This document shows positions 47,082 through 58,054 of a DNA stretch of 64,000 bases, one piece after another. The number at the start of each line of letters is the position of its first letter. The first letter of the stretch is position 1. Origin of the DNA: Clarkia xantiana subsp. parviflora (lineage: Eukaryota; Streptophyta; Magnoliopsida; Myrtales; Onagraceae); assembly GCA_036873135.1 (NCBI GenBank), contig JAPTYO010000011.1:16006747-16070746 (forward strand), given 5' to 3'. The notes under the pieces were generated by a model. That model had not been told where the DNA came from. It did no database searches and saw only the letters and a program-made list of their open reading frames with translations. The position numbers and the translations under genes were made by a program.

Positions 47082-47676
47082 TGTAAGCATATGGTGATGG
47101 GCGCCGTAAATGGAAGCACATTATATGTTTATGTTACATAAGTTAATTGGGTACATGTCACTTTAGGACATTAGGCCAGACCCAAATTCCAATGGGAGGC
47201 CCAAAATTGGGCCTCCCTATACTATACATGGCCGGCCGAAATTAGGGTGGAAGTAAAGTGGACTTTTGTCCGCTTTACTCCTCCTATATATATGGGGAGT
47301 TAGGCGTTTTATTAGGGTTAATCACAATTCCCTTCAAGTGGTGATTTGATAGAAAACCCTTCCCCCAAATACACCTATATTCGGCCGAACCACTTCCTCA
47401 CCAAGGGTGTGCCAATTTGCCTTCGAGCAAACAGTCCAGAGATCTGTCCCTTGCCAAGAATCGATCAGAGGCTTTGTTGTGAAGAATATACCACGTAGGG
47501 CTTCCTACACAAGAACCCATACGGGTGTCGACCGGATGATCGTGAACTCCCTCCTGCATAGATCTTGGGACTACGGACTACTGTTGAGGTATGTGCGAAT
47601 CTTCCGCTGCGTAATTTCGATTACTAGCATGTACCATGATTTAGTTTCCGTAGTGATTACTCCCCGTAATCTAACA
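47082..47676 (+). repeat. Solo copia LTR (595 bp) with 5-bp TSD
   Basis: Begins TGTAAGCATATGGTGATGGG and ends CCCCGTAATCTAACA, flanked by perfect CGTGT copies at 47077-47081 and 47677-47681. It lies in the opposite orientation to its host, copia C. The host sequence continues on both sides as in copia A (near 19120-19140), which confirms an insertion followed by LTR-LTR recombination. TATA-like box 'cctatatatatgggg' at about 47283; U3 hairpin at 47194-47217. Confidence 0.95.
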
Positions 47677-47889
47677 CGTGTGACAAGGCAAGGCCCACAT
47701 TCGACGTAATTTAGGCAGAGGATTGCGCCCTCCTACGACTTAGTTTATAGACCGTAAAATCCGATGTAATCAAACATAATGACGTCGATGAATCATAAAC
47801 TTGAATTGCAATTCTCTCATTTATCAAAAATTGAACTTTCAATTATCAAAAAGTTATCACAGACACACGCCCACATTTAAACCCTATGC

Positions 47890-49301
47890 AATCCAAGCAG
47901 TTTAACATGTTTTTGAAATATCTCCTTGCGTAATGGTTTAGTTAATGGGTCCGCTACCATGTCATCAATGAGCGATTATTCTAAAGTGATTATATTATCT
48001 TCTACCATTGATTTAGCATAATTATATTTCACATCAATGTGTTTAGTCATACTACGGTACTTTGGATTCTTTACTGCCGTAATAGCTGCTTGACTGTCAG
48101 AGTACACCTTCACAGGCTTACTCCCGACATCGCCACCAAGCAGCGCAGTAAGAAGTCTTTTCAGCCAGACCGCTTCCTGTGCATTTTTGGAGAGAGCAAC
48201 GAATTCTGATTCCATTGTAGATAGCGCGACACAGGATTGCTTCTTGCTCGTCCATGAAATGACGGCATCAGCAATGAGTAAAACTCCTCGTGTGGTGGAC
48301 TTACGATCGTCTGGATCGCCACCATGGTCGGCGTCACTGAATCATGTCAATTCTAACTTCCAGCCCTCATAGCACAATACATAGTCGACATTACTTTTCA
48401 GATATCGTATGATCCGCTTTACCTCTTTTAAATATTGATAGCCAATGTGAGATTGGAATCTTGCTACTAGGGCCACAACGTAACAGATGTCCGGACAAGT
48501 GCAAAGCATGGCGTACATGAGACTTCCGACCATGCTTAAATACTCTGCACTTCTCATCTGTTCACGCTCTTACTGGTTCTTCGGGTCGTCACGCTTTGAC
48601 AACGCGCACCTGAATACTACCAACGTTTCCACGGGTTTGGCATCTTGTAATCTAAACCTTTTCAACAGTTTGTTGATGTAGGCTTCCTGAGATAGACACA
48701 ATCTCCGAGCGACATGATCTCTAGCAATCTTAGTGCCCAAGATGTACGTAGCCTCTCTCATATCTTTTATCTCAAATACAGATGCCAACCAGGACTTTGA
48801 TTTATGCATAAAACTCACATCTTTCGCAACAATGAGTATGTCATCCACGTATAAAGTTTAGATGATGTACTTACACACAGAGGTCTTTGTATAAACGCAT
48901 GGATCCTCGTGAAGATTAACGAATCCGTTTCCAACGATTTCCTCGTGGAATCTGCGGTACCATTGCCGAGATGATTGTTTAAGACCGTAAATGGATCTTT
49001 GGAGTTTACAAACTTTACGTTCGTTACCAGGAGTAATGAAACCCTCCGGTTGCTCCATATAGATCTCTTCCTCCAGGAATCTGTAGAGGAATGCGGTCTT
49101 AACATCCATTTGGTGTAGCTCTAGATCGAGGCATGTGACCAGGGCTAGGATTTCCCTGACTGTGGTGTACCGCACAGTCGGTGAGTATGTTTCATTAAAG
49201 TCCACTACGGGAACTTGGGTGTATCCTTTCGCAACTAGTCGAGCTTTGTATCGCTCGACATTTTCATCGGTAGTGAGTTTCAGTTTCAGAACCCACTTAG
49301 C
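47890..49301 (-). pseudogene. Copia C reverse transcriptase and RNase H
   Basis: Minus strand: RT begins before 49301 in the integrase-linker frame (EEITSMKANSVWSLVDLP) and continues 49205-48858 with YSPTVRYTTVREILALV, HQMDVKTAFLYRFLEEEIYM and [10 protein letters not shown]. After a stop (CKYII*) comes LYVDDILIVAKDVS with the YVDD catalytic motif near 48860-48850. RNase H follows: YLSMVGSLMYAMLCTCPDI, then MESEFVALSKNAQEAVWLKR and VYSDSQAAITAVKN with its catalytic Asp kept. Several frameshifts separate the pieces, so no full pol can be made. Compare copia A, which has lost the VYSDSQ segment. Confidence 0.9.
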
Positions 49302-50918
49302 TCATATGGCCCTGCGGTTAGCAGGTAAATCAACTAAAGACCATACCGAATTGGCTTTCATTGAGGTGATCTCTTCCGCCATTGCTTTCCTCCATTCCTT
49401 TGCTTGAGGTGCTTTCAACGCTTCTTGAACCGTTACCGGTTCGTTATCAGAAGTTAGGGTGACTATCTCACCCTTCTCGATGGGATAATTATTAGGAGAA
49501 GTTTGATGCCTTTGACTTCGTCTAGGCTCGTTAATCCCATCTTGAGTCTGAACGTTGCTCCCACTCGGAATAATGCTTTCTATCGGAGCATCACTTCCAC
49601 TGGGAACAAGGGCAGTGCTGAAACCTTGACCTACAGCTTTTCTTTGACAACCTCTCGGTCTCGAGATTCTACCTCCGAGATTAATTCCTTGATCACTAGG
49701 ACCTAGAACCAAGTAGGTTGATCCACTCCCACTGGGAACAATGGGTAGTTGTGGCATTATTATATTTTCATCCAGCGCTCCAACTACGTGATTATCAGGT
49801 TCAACTTGATTCGCACCTGCAGCAACAATGATTTGTGTGGTAGGATTGGCTCCTCCCACTGGATTTACTATGAAAATGTCTCCATATTCATTTACCATTT
49901 CATTCACTTGCGTTGTTGCCTCAAATCTCCCACTTGAAGTAAGTGGGACCTGACGATCATCGTTATCCTTCTCCAATTCGATCAAGACTTCGTCTGTTTT
50001 CATTTCACCAAGCGTTGGAAATTCGTCCTTAAGGAATGTAACGTCTCTGGACTCATGTTCGACCACGCCACCATTTTCTTGAGCTGACACAAGTACATAA
50101 CCCTTTGAGTTCTCTGAATACCTTATTAAAATACTCTTTAGTCCTCTGGGTTCCAACTTGCCAAAACGGCTATCAGTTGTATGTGTATAGGCCGCACGAC
50201 CCCACGGTCGCAACCTGGTAAGGTCTAGCTCTCTACTAGTCCATAGCTCATATGGTGTGTCTACCGCCTTTGTCATAACAAGGTTTATTATATGAGTGGC
50301 AGTCAATAACGCGTCTCCCCAGAAGGATATAGGTAGTTGTGCTTGCGACATCGTAGTTCTGACCATGTCTAGGAGTATTCGATTACGACGTTCAGCTACA
50401 CCGTTTTGTTGCGGCGTGTTTGGGATTGTCGTTTGACGAGAAATTCTCCTTTCTTTGCACAACTTATTAAAATCATAAGAGAGATATTCTCCACCTCTAT
50501 CAGTGCGTAAGGTTTTCACCTTTCGCTCTAGCTGATTCTCTATGAGCTTTAGAAAACTTATAAATCAATCTATAACTTCGGATTTGCGAGTAATCAAATG
50601 AGTAAACCCATAACGGGTAAAGTTGTCTATGAAAGTCACGAAGTATCGTTTACCATCCCTAGCAGTTACGTTCATTGGTCCACATACGTCGGAATGAATC
50701 AGATGCAATGGGTACTTGGCTCGTTGTGCTTCGCCAAATGGCTTGCGGGTGGATTTTCCAGCTAAACAGTCATGGCAAGTGTGGTTGACCACGTTATTAG
50801 TTCTGGGTAGAATCCCTCGTCGAGCTAACGACTGAACCCTGTCACAGCTTATATGTCCGAGCCTCGCATGCCATCCGGCCGGGTCAGTTTTTGCGTCCCT
50901 GGAAGATAATGCATACAT
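49302..50918 (-). pseudogene. Copia C integrase and linker
   Basis: Two frames. The first (50918-50565) has the zinc-binding segment HARLGHISCDRV...CHDCLAGK and the first catalytic Asp in LIHSDVCGPM, then stops. The second (50519-49302, 405 codons) continues with LRTDRGGEYLS (second Asp), TPQQNGVAERRNR (catalytic Glu), the integrase C-terminal part to about KGYVLVSAQENGG, a Pro/Ser-rich linker and the start of RT (EEITSMKANSVWS). The D,D,E residues all remain, but the break at about 50520-50565 separates the first from the rest. This whole region is missing from copies A and B. Confidence 0.92.
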
Positions 50919-51087
50919 TCTATTCGAATTTATGCTTGCATTCTATAATGAGACCATTAGAGGAAAGTGCATGTCCATATAAGACGTTGCCTTTATTTAT
51001 CCGAACAAGGGTCTTCTCAAATGATAAAATAAAGTTATTATTCATAAGTGCGGAAACAGAAACATCATTTCTACGGATTCTTGGAGC

Positions 51088-52135
51088 TTAAAGGACATTT
51101 TCAAGAAGTATGGTCCTGCCATTATTCATAGACAACTTGCATTTCCCTACTCCTATGACTTCAACTTGTGAGTTTTCGCCAATGTATATCCTCTTAGAAT
51201 CCTTCGGCAATCGTCTAAACTTGCCAAATAGTCCTTTGTCGTTGGCTATGTAGTCCGTTGCGCTTGAATCAAGAATCCAAGAAGGATTTGAGTCAGTTAA
51301 CATAACAGTTGAGGAAACTAAAGCTTCCATAACATAACCAACATCGCGTACCTTTTTAGGGTGCGGTTTGCTGGATCCTGCATCATCGCCTATGTGGCTT
51401 GGGCTGGAGTTCCTGCAGACTATCTCGGATTTTGATCTGAGACTGCCCTGTTTAGGCTTAGTCAACATTTTATTGTCGACAACCTTTTGTTTCTTCCCCT
51501 TGTTACTGTTCTTCCTATTTGTCTACCCAGCTTTTCCTGACATCTTTGTGTCTTTCGACATTGATGATAATCGAGCTTCTTCCACCTCGATCAATTTCAG
51601 GACAGATGCAAGATCTAGCACGGAACCACTAATATTCAACAAAGCCTTGGCTGCTCTCCAAGACCTCGGGAGTATCCCGATGATGGCTTGAATTTTATCC
51701 CATTCACCCATCTAAGTTTATTCTTCTAATGGTTTCCATATGCGGAGGAGCTCGTATACCTTTTCAAGTACACTTTTGCTGTTGTTGTTTAGACAATCTT
51801 CCATAACTGGTATAAGTGGGTGCAGTATAACCGCTATGCTACTTCCGTATTTCAGGAAGAGTGCATCACAGATGTCCTTTGTTATCAGAACATTCTTATA
51901 CTCGTTATGGAAGTCCTGAGACATTTCAGACAGCAGTGTCTCCTTTGCTTTCTTGTCATCTTGCTCCCACTGGAAATGGGCGAATGTTAGTCCTTTAGTG
52001 AGACCATCATTTGGGCAGGTCATTTTCTTTTGAATGTGGTCTATAAGACCTTGACCTTACAGCAGTGTACTGACGCGTTTGCTCCACGAATCGTAGTTAG
52101 TCTCAATAAAAAGCTCATTAGCACATGATGAAGCC
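51088..52135 (-). pseudogene. Copia C gag and protease
   Basis: Gag starts at about 52135 (MASSCANELFIETNYDSWSK), meets a stop near 52060, and continues DHIQKKMTCPNDGL and HFQWEQDDKKAKETLLSEMS in a typical copia gag pattern to about 51520. After frame changes the protease lies at 51468-51088: SNPSWILDSSATDYIAND and KRIYIGENSQVEVIGVG. The catalytic triad usually reads DSG; here it is DSS, which should weaken or abolish activity. The frame is open again towards the integrase. The differences from the gag-like ORF of copia A are large. Confidence 0.85.
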
Positions 52136-54222
52136 ATCTATGTTGTAATTCATTACTAACACATTGATAATCATGCATAATTAGGGAGACAATAACATTT
52201 TGAGAAAGAATTGCATACATCAGATATCTATTAAGATGGAATACGACAAATAATGATTCATCAGCCATCTAAACCAACTGATCGCCAGTAAACCGAGGGA
52301 AGGGGGTTCGTGAAAGAGTTCACATTACCGCCGTCTTCAATCCAATAGATCAGTCTCTTAAAACGGTTTTATTCGCAAATTACCGGAACGGGAATTTTAA
52401 AATAAGCATACCCGATCTTGGCTTTCCCAAGGCCCTTTTGTATTTGAAAAATGCTCCGATGAACTTACGCATGCATATACAATTCTACTTCACAAGTATA
52501 TTATCATAGCAAGCCAAATCCATCATCCAAATCACACATCATGCATACGCGTCATGCGTCTAATGTTCCGAGGAACTAATGCTAGCATATATATAATTCT
52601 ACTTTCTAAGTAAACTATAACATGCAGCTACATCCTCAACATTCAAGCATACGTGTCATACATGAAACTTCCACATCAAACATGCATATTTGGCGACTGA
52701 CTTTTGTTTTAAAAACATTTTAAATATTAGGCACTGACTTGCAATTCATGCTTACAATTAATCATGCGTGTTTCTAGACATGAATCCTAGGGAATCGCAA
52801 CCATCACAACATGTCTGTCCTAATGCGCAAACCATATATTTAACCAGGGCCCTGCCTCAACATCCAACATGCTTGACATAGTCAAGACAACAGTTCTAAT
52901 AAATATATGTGACGAAAAGTAAACAATTGCAATTCAGCCCTCTAATTAATCTAGTCCAAAAATCATGCATTTCCGAGACCCATCCCCATAATCGAAACTA
53001 GGCATTAAGGTTTAATCAAAACGTGAAAGTTTTATACCTTCGACCAGTGTGTAGACTATTTAAAGTTCGAAAACATTTGGATTTTAAAAACTTGACCATC
53101 CCATTTTATTAATTGACTTGACTTCGATTTTGAAAAAATCTGGTTCGGTTCGGTTCAGTCAATTTCAATTCAACCCGGTTCGGTTCGGTCCCATAAATCC
53201 GGTTCGGTTTGGTCCGGTTTTATTTAAAATCTGGTTCCGTCCTAACTGGTTCAATAAAATATGATTTCGGTTCGGTTCAACACTCAAAAGCGGTTCAGTT
53301 AGGTCCACTTAGTTACCCCGGTTAGACCCGACCCGACAAGGTCGAACTGATTAAGAAAACTCGGTTTGGCTTAATCCTCTCCGGTTTTGCAAATTGGACT
53401 AGCCCACTAAACCCATAGGGTTCGGCCGAAATAATCTTGTGGGCTAAGTAGGGTTTTAAAGTCTACTAAAAACTTAACTTAGCCACCAATAAATATTAAT
53501 TATGTAAAATAATTTCCAATATTGCTATATATATATATATATATATTATATTCGGCCACATCTATATATATATATTTATTGTCAAGATTCTATCCATAAG
53601 ATGTAAATCAATCAACAATATTTATATACATATATAAATTTTGGCTTATATATATAAATATATATTTATTTATTGTCAATATCTTTAATAAGGAAACAAA
53701 TATACTGACAATATATTTTCTTAATCTTTTAGGTAACTAAATCTCTCAATAATGTCTTTATCCCTATAAATTAGCTAGATATATTGATAGTTATATATCT
53801 ATATATTAATGTGAACTTATCCATATATTTTCAATTATAGATATATTGTCACATTTAATAAAAATTAAAATATGGTAAAAAATATTACTAACATATTCGG
53901 CTGAATCATGCTTACTTGGGGCCTAAGAAATTTAAAAAAAATTACCTTGTAAATTTTCTTAGGGTTCCGAAAACACTAATTGAAAACAAGTGGTCAAATT
54001 TCAAGATAAATTTTAATAAGATCTATAACCCAATGTTTGATTTTTATAAAAGTCACCTTTTTTTTTAATATCATGAACATCAAATTTTACTAAGAACATC
54101 ATGAAAATTTCGGTACTAACAATTATAAAAACCTGAAATTTAAATTTTCATTCTTTAAAATTTCGGCCAATACATGTAAAATCAAGAACATCAATTTATC
54201 AAAATCATGAACTCCTAACACA
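52136..54222 (-). other. Copia C leader (5' untranslated region)
   Basis: Matches the copia A leader (23233-25404) along its length, including the GGTTCGGT-rich cluster (53140-53350) and an (AT)n tract (53526-53546), but with small indels throughout. No protein-coding region. Confidence 0.65.
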
Positions 54223-54236
54223 AGCTCTGATACCAC
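54223..54236 (-). other. Copia C primer binding site
   Basis: AGCTCTGATACCAC, the reverse complement of GTGGTATCAGAGCT, differs from the canonical initiator tRNA-Met site by one base at its outer end and adjoins the LTR at 54237. Confidence 0.8.
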
Positions 54237-54621
54237 TGTAGGATTACGGGGCTAGATACTACGGATACATAAACAAGGTACATGCTTGTAATCAGAATTA
54301 CGCAGCGGAAGATATGCACATACCTTAAACCTTTTCCGTAGTCCCAAGATCTTGCTGAGGGAGTTCTCGATCCACCGGACGGAACCCGTAGAGGTTCTTG
54401 TTAAGGAAGCCCTACGCGGTATAGTCTCCACAACAAAGCCTTTGATCGATTCTTGGCAGGGATGGATCTCCGGAGTGTTTGCTCGAAGCAAATTGGCACA
54501 CCCTTGGTGTCACAGGTGGTTCGGCCGAAACTTGTGTCTAAGGGGAAAAGAGTTTTTTTCTCTCAAATGACCACCAAGGAAGAATTGTGAATTACCCTAA
54601 TAAAATTCCTAACACCCCCTA
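54237..54621 (-). repeat. Copia C 5' LTR, truncated
   Basis: The R-U5 part of the family LTR, starting (as written on the plus strand) TGTAGGATTACGGGG. It runs to 'cctaacacccccta', where other copies continue into the TATA box and U3. The U3 half is absent and LTR D begins directly at 54622. Confidence 0.85.
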
Positions 54622-55655
54622 TGTAAGCATATGGTAATGGGCGCCGTAATTGGTAGCCCATAATATGTATAGTTTACCTAATGAACTTGGGTAAATGTCA
54701 CATTAGGGTAATCGGGCTAGACCTAAATCCCAATTGACATGGGAGGCCCAAAATTGGGCCTCCCCAATTACATAGGCTGGCCGAAACCCTAGGTGGGGTT
54801 ACTCCTCCTATAAATAAGAGGTGTTAGGGGATTTTTAGGGTTAATCACAATTCCCTCATCAGAGTATTTTAGAGAGACAAACCCTCCCCCCTAATACCTA
54901 GTTCGGCCGAACCATATCCCTCACCAAGTGTGTACCAAATTGCCTTCGAGCAAACTCTCCAGAGATCTGTCCCCGTGCCAAGAATCGATCAGAGGCTTTG
55001 TTGTGGAGCTTGCACCACGTAGGGCTTCTCTAACAAGAACCTCAACGGGTCCCGACCGGAGGATCGTGAACTCCCTTCAGAGAAGATATTGGGTCTACGG
55101 ATCATCCTAAATGTATTTGTGAATCTTCCGCTGCGTAATTCCGATTATTAGCATGTACTTTTTTTTAGTATCCATAGTGATTACTCTCCGTAATCTAACA
55201 GTGGTATCAGAGCCTGTGTTAGGAGTTCATGATTTTGATAAAATGATGTTCTTGAAAATTTTAAATTTTCGGATCGAAATTTTAAAGGAAGGATTTTAAA
55301 ATTTTCGAATTTTTATGTATAGGGTGGTCCAAAATTTTCATGATGTTCTTGGTTAATTTGATGTTCATGATATTCAAGAAAAGAGTAATATTTATCAAAA
55401 TCAAACATTGGATTGTAGATCTTATTAAAATTTGATCTTAAAATTTGACTACTTGTTCCCAATTTTAGTGTTTTGGCCGAAACCTTAGGTAAATTACAAG
55501 GTGAAATTTTAAATTTTTAAACACCAAGGGACAAAATTTTTGGCCACTATATTAAAAAAAATATGGTTTACCATATTTTAATTTTTAATTAAGGTAACAA
55601 TATATCTATAATTGGGAACATTATGATAGATTAACATATATATAGAAATATATAT
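54622..55655 (+). mobile_element. Copia element D: 5' LTR, primer site and start of leader
   Basis: The LTR occupies 54622-55200 (TGTAAGCATATGGTAATG to CCGTAATCTAACA), with the U3 hairpin at 54741-54764 and TATAAATAAGAGGTG at 54810-54824. The primer site GTGGTATCAGAGCC follows at 55201-55214, then a leader that matches the reverse complement of the A and C leaders for about 440 bp. It stops at about 55655 where a different element begins. No coding region remains. Confidence 0.88.
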
Positions 55656-56089
55656 TGTTGGGTTTTGATCTCCGGATAAAGCTTGAACCCGACCGTCTGC
55701 GCGCCCGACCCTGCAATAAGGGACAAACCAGGCTTGTGCCCGGTAATCCCCCTCCGAAGCTTAAGTCAGAACTCAGAATATAATGTCTAAGAACTGATAT
55801 ATGTATATAGTTTCAATCACAACGTCAAAAAATGAGAAGATGTATGAACTTGTATTTATAGAGAATGGAATATATGGCAACTGGCCCATACATTTATGGT
55901 GCACCGATACCTTAGTATGGAAAGTGGTATATGCACACTTTCCTTTTTGGAGAGGGGATTACTTGTTTATTTTGGGGACAATGTAGCTTCTTCTCGGGGA
56001 AGATACGAACCCGAAGTCTTGTGTCCAGTTAGTCCTTCGTTTTATAAACAGAGAGGACGAGACGACTCATCCCTATAGAGAGAATCGTT

Positions 56090-56385
56090 TTCCGTTACGC
56101 GGGGGAGGGACGTTTCCTTCCCTAAGGAGAGGATCGTCCCTCCCTCATGGGAGAGGGGACGATCCCCTCTCCTGGGAGAGGATCGTCCCCCTCTCCTTGG
56201 AGAGGGGACGATCCCCTCTCTCTTGGAGAGGGGACGATCCCCTCTCCTTGGAGAGGGTCGTACCCCTCTCTCTTGGAGAGGGGACGATCCCCTCTCCTTG
56301 GAGAGGGTCGTCCCCCTCTCTCTTGGAGAGGGGACGATCCCCTCTCTTGGAGAGGGTCGTCCCCCCCTCCTTGGAGAGGGTTTAC
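56090..56385. repeat. Minisatellite of alternating GGACGATCC and GGATCGTCC blocks
   Basis: Units of about 25-60 bp built from GGAGAGG, GGACGATCC or its complement, and CCTCTCC. Several units are near-perfect hairpins (arm GGAGAGGG, loop GACGAT, arm CCCTCTCC). Plus-strand frames through it are low-complexity and not genes. Confidence 0.85.
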
Positions 56386-56999
56386 TTCATATTTGTCTGT
56401 CTAGAGAGTCGTCTAGCCCGATTAGCGGAAATTATTACCCGGGTCTTAGACCGATATCCATCACTTGCCCCCGAGGCTAATGTAGACTTTGTCTGCATTA
56501 GGCTCTATCTTATAAAGAAAACTCATCAAATATCTATCTTTCTCGAAATAATGAGTGTAAGCATATACGATAATTTCTTGACATATCGTTCCTTTTTGAG
56601 AAACTTTTACGTATTTTCAGTATCTGTCCATATTTATGTGTAAATGGGTTTGTCTCCTTTAATCTCATCCTTTAGATGGAGGAGATCCAATGGTCTAGAT
56701 TAAAACCCTAGCCACACCTCTAACTTGAAGGATATATATATACCCCTTTTTTTTACTTTGCCTCCATTCACTTTCACCACTCTTCACAAAATTACTCCAT
56801 TTCTCTCTAAAGTTTTTCTCTCAAGTAGGGAGGAGGGAAAAGAAGATGTCCGGCCAGTGTGACCTCGAGGGAGCTGCCGCTGGTGAGAGGGAGAAGTCCG
56901 GCCGGTGGTGTCGTCGCTGTGTGGGGGTCCTCTTCGGCGAAGGAGTTGCCGCTGGTGAGTCGTCCTACCGAGACGATCCGTTGCCATAGCGTGGAGGTC

Positions 57000-57150
57000 C
57001 GACTGAGAGGCTGGGATCGTCCGGGATCGTCCGACTGAGAGGCTCGGATCGTCCGGGATCGTCCGACTGAGAGGCTGGGATCGTCCGGGATCGTCCGACT
57101 GAGAGGCTCGGATCGTCCGGGATCGTCTGTGCCGGTGGGTCGTCCGTCCA
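57000..57150. repeat. Minisatellite with unit GAGAGGCTSGGATCGTCCG
   Basis: Four to five units of about 27-30 bp (starting gactgagaggctcggatc) in which GGATCGTCC occurs twice per unit. It uses the same nine-base word as the array at 56090-56385, 600 bp upstream, on the other side of the TATA-like box. Confidence 0.85.
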
Positions 57151-57640
57151 GTGGATCGTCCGACAGAGGGGATCGTTCGTTCGGCTTAGGTAAGACTTCT
57201 TTTCGCTCAAACATTTGCTTTTAATTGCAAAATTGATGACATAACTTGATGCCTCATTATTAAACACATATAGTTGTCAACTTGAAATCGAATGCTTTAC
57301 CGCCTTTATGAGTGTTTTTCAATTGGATTGTCTAAAAGTTACAACTTCCCTTGTGTAGTTAATCTCGAACCACTTGTAAAGTTGTGAGGACTATGCCCCC
57401 GAGCAAAATTTTGCGAAGTAACATAGACATCATACATTGTAAATCCAAAAGATAAATGAATTGTTGTATGTCTTAGCAAATTTTGTTGTATGTTTTAGGT
57501 TGGAAGTAACGTCTACGGCCGGCAAATTTTTCTTAAGGGATCGTCCCGAAGGTATAGGAGATCGTTCACCAAGTTTCTGATCGAGGCGACATCCTAAATC
57601 TTCCTAATTTGTTACTGGCTTCTTACTATACAGTAAGACC

Positions 57641-58054
57641 ATGGGTGAGTCCTCTTCGACTAGGAACTTTTTCACTCCTCCGGATTTGAAACGAAACAGG
57701 CTTGTTAGTGTAAATTACGAAGAGGCTGTGGAGCTCCTGAATGTGGACGGTACTCTTAATTGTCGAAACCCTGTTGAAGTCAAATATCCTCGAGGTGAGG
57801 AACCTATCACCGAACCTCGCGAAGGAGAATCTGTTGTCTATTTAGCCCAAGTCCATGCAGGACTTCGTTTTCCTTATTGTTCTGAGCTCCTAGAGGCATG
57901 TTCTTATTGGGGAGTAGCTCCTACTCAATTGACTCCTCATGCTATTAGGATGTGGGTAGGCTTTCGTATACTTTGTGCGATTCACTCTTGGACATATTCC
58001 TTGAATTTGTTTCGACTCTTTCATACGTTCACTACCCATGGTAACTATAAATGA
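57641..58054 (+). CDS. Putative gypsy-type transposon protein (PF04195), cut by an LTR
   Basis: Starts MGESSSTRNFFTPPDLKR and contains the PF04195 core VYLAQVHAGLRFPYCSELLE then GVAPTQLTPHAIRMWVGFRI, clearly homologous to the minus-strand copy at about 31700-31560. The match continues to LNLFRLFHTF and then ends, because the LTR at 58052 interrupts it and supplies the stop codon (TGA at 58052-58054). The usual C-terminal linker and coiled coil are therefore missing. The role of the family is unknown; it travels with plant gypsy elements. The start codon follows a plausible acceptor and begins a Ser/Thr-rich head typical of these proteins. Confidence 0.7.
   Translation: MGESSSTRNFFTPPDLKRNRLVSVNYEEAVELLNVDGTLNCRNPVEVKYPRGEEPITEPREGESVVYLAQVHAGLRFPYCSELLEACSYWGVAPTQLTPHAIRMWVGFRILCAIHSWTYSLNLFRLFHTFTTHGNYK

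Larger units (their letters stand above)
46441..54621 (-). mobile_element. Ty1/copia element C, truncated at both ends
   Basis: Minus-strand element. The 5' LTR (54237-54621) is cut by LTR D. A primer site (reverse complement) lies at 54223-54236, the leader extends to about 52140, then gag, protease, integrase, RT and RNase H follow down to about 47890, and a 3' tail runs to 46441 where the element is cut before its 3' LTR. A foreign solo LTR sits in the tail at 47082-47676. It keeps the full gag-pol order missing from copies A and B, and is probably a decayed autonomous member of the same family. Confidence 0.85.
55656..57640 (+). other. Promoter-like or LTR region with GATCGTCC minisatellites
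   Basis: Starts TGTTGGGTTTTGATCTCCGG, probably an LTR start. It contains a minisatellite at 56090-56385, a TATA-like 'gatatatatatacccc' near 56731, CT-rich sequence, a second minisatellite at 57000-57150, a possible splice donor at 57190 (ggcttag/gtaaga) and acceptor near 57498, then the PF04195 ORF. No second LTR is present, so it could be an LTR plus leader or a transposon-derived gene promoter. Confidence 0.45.

Noticed and set aside
56147..56643. Repeat protein frames through the 56-kb minisatellite
   Set aside because: All three plus-strand frames are open because the repeat lacks stop codons. The peptide is low-complexity and ends right after the array.
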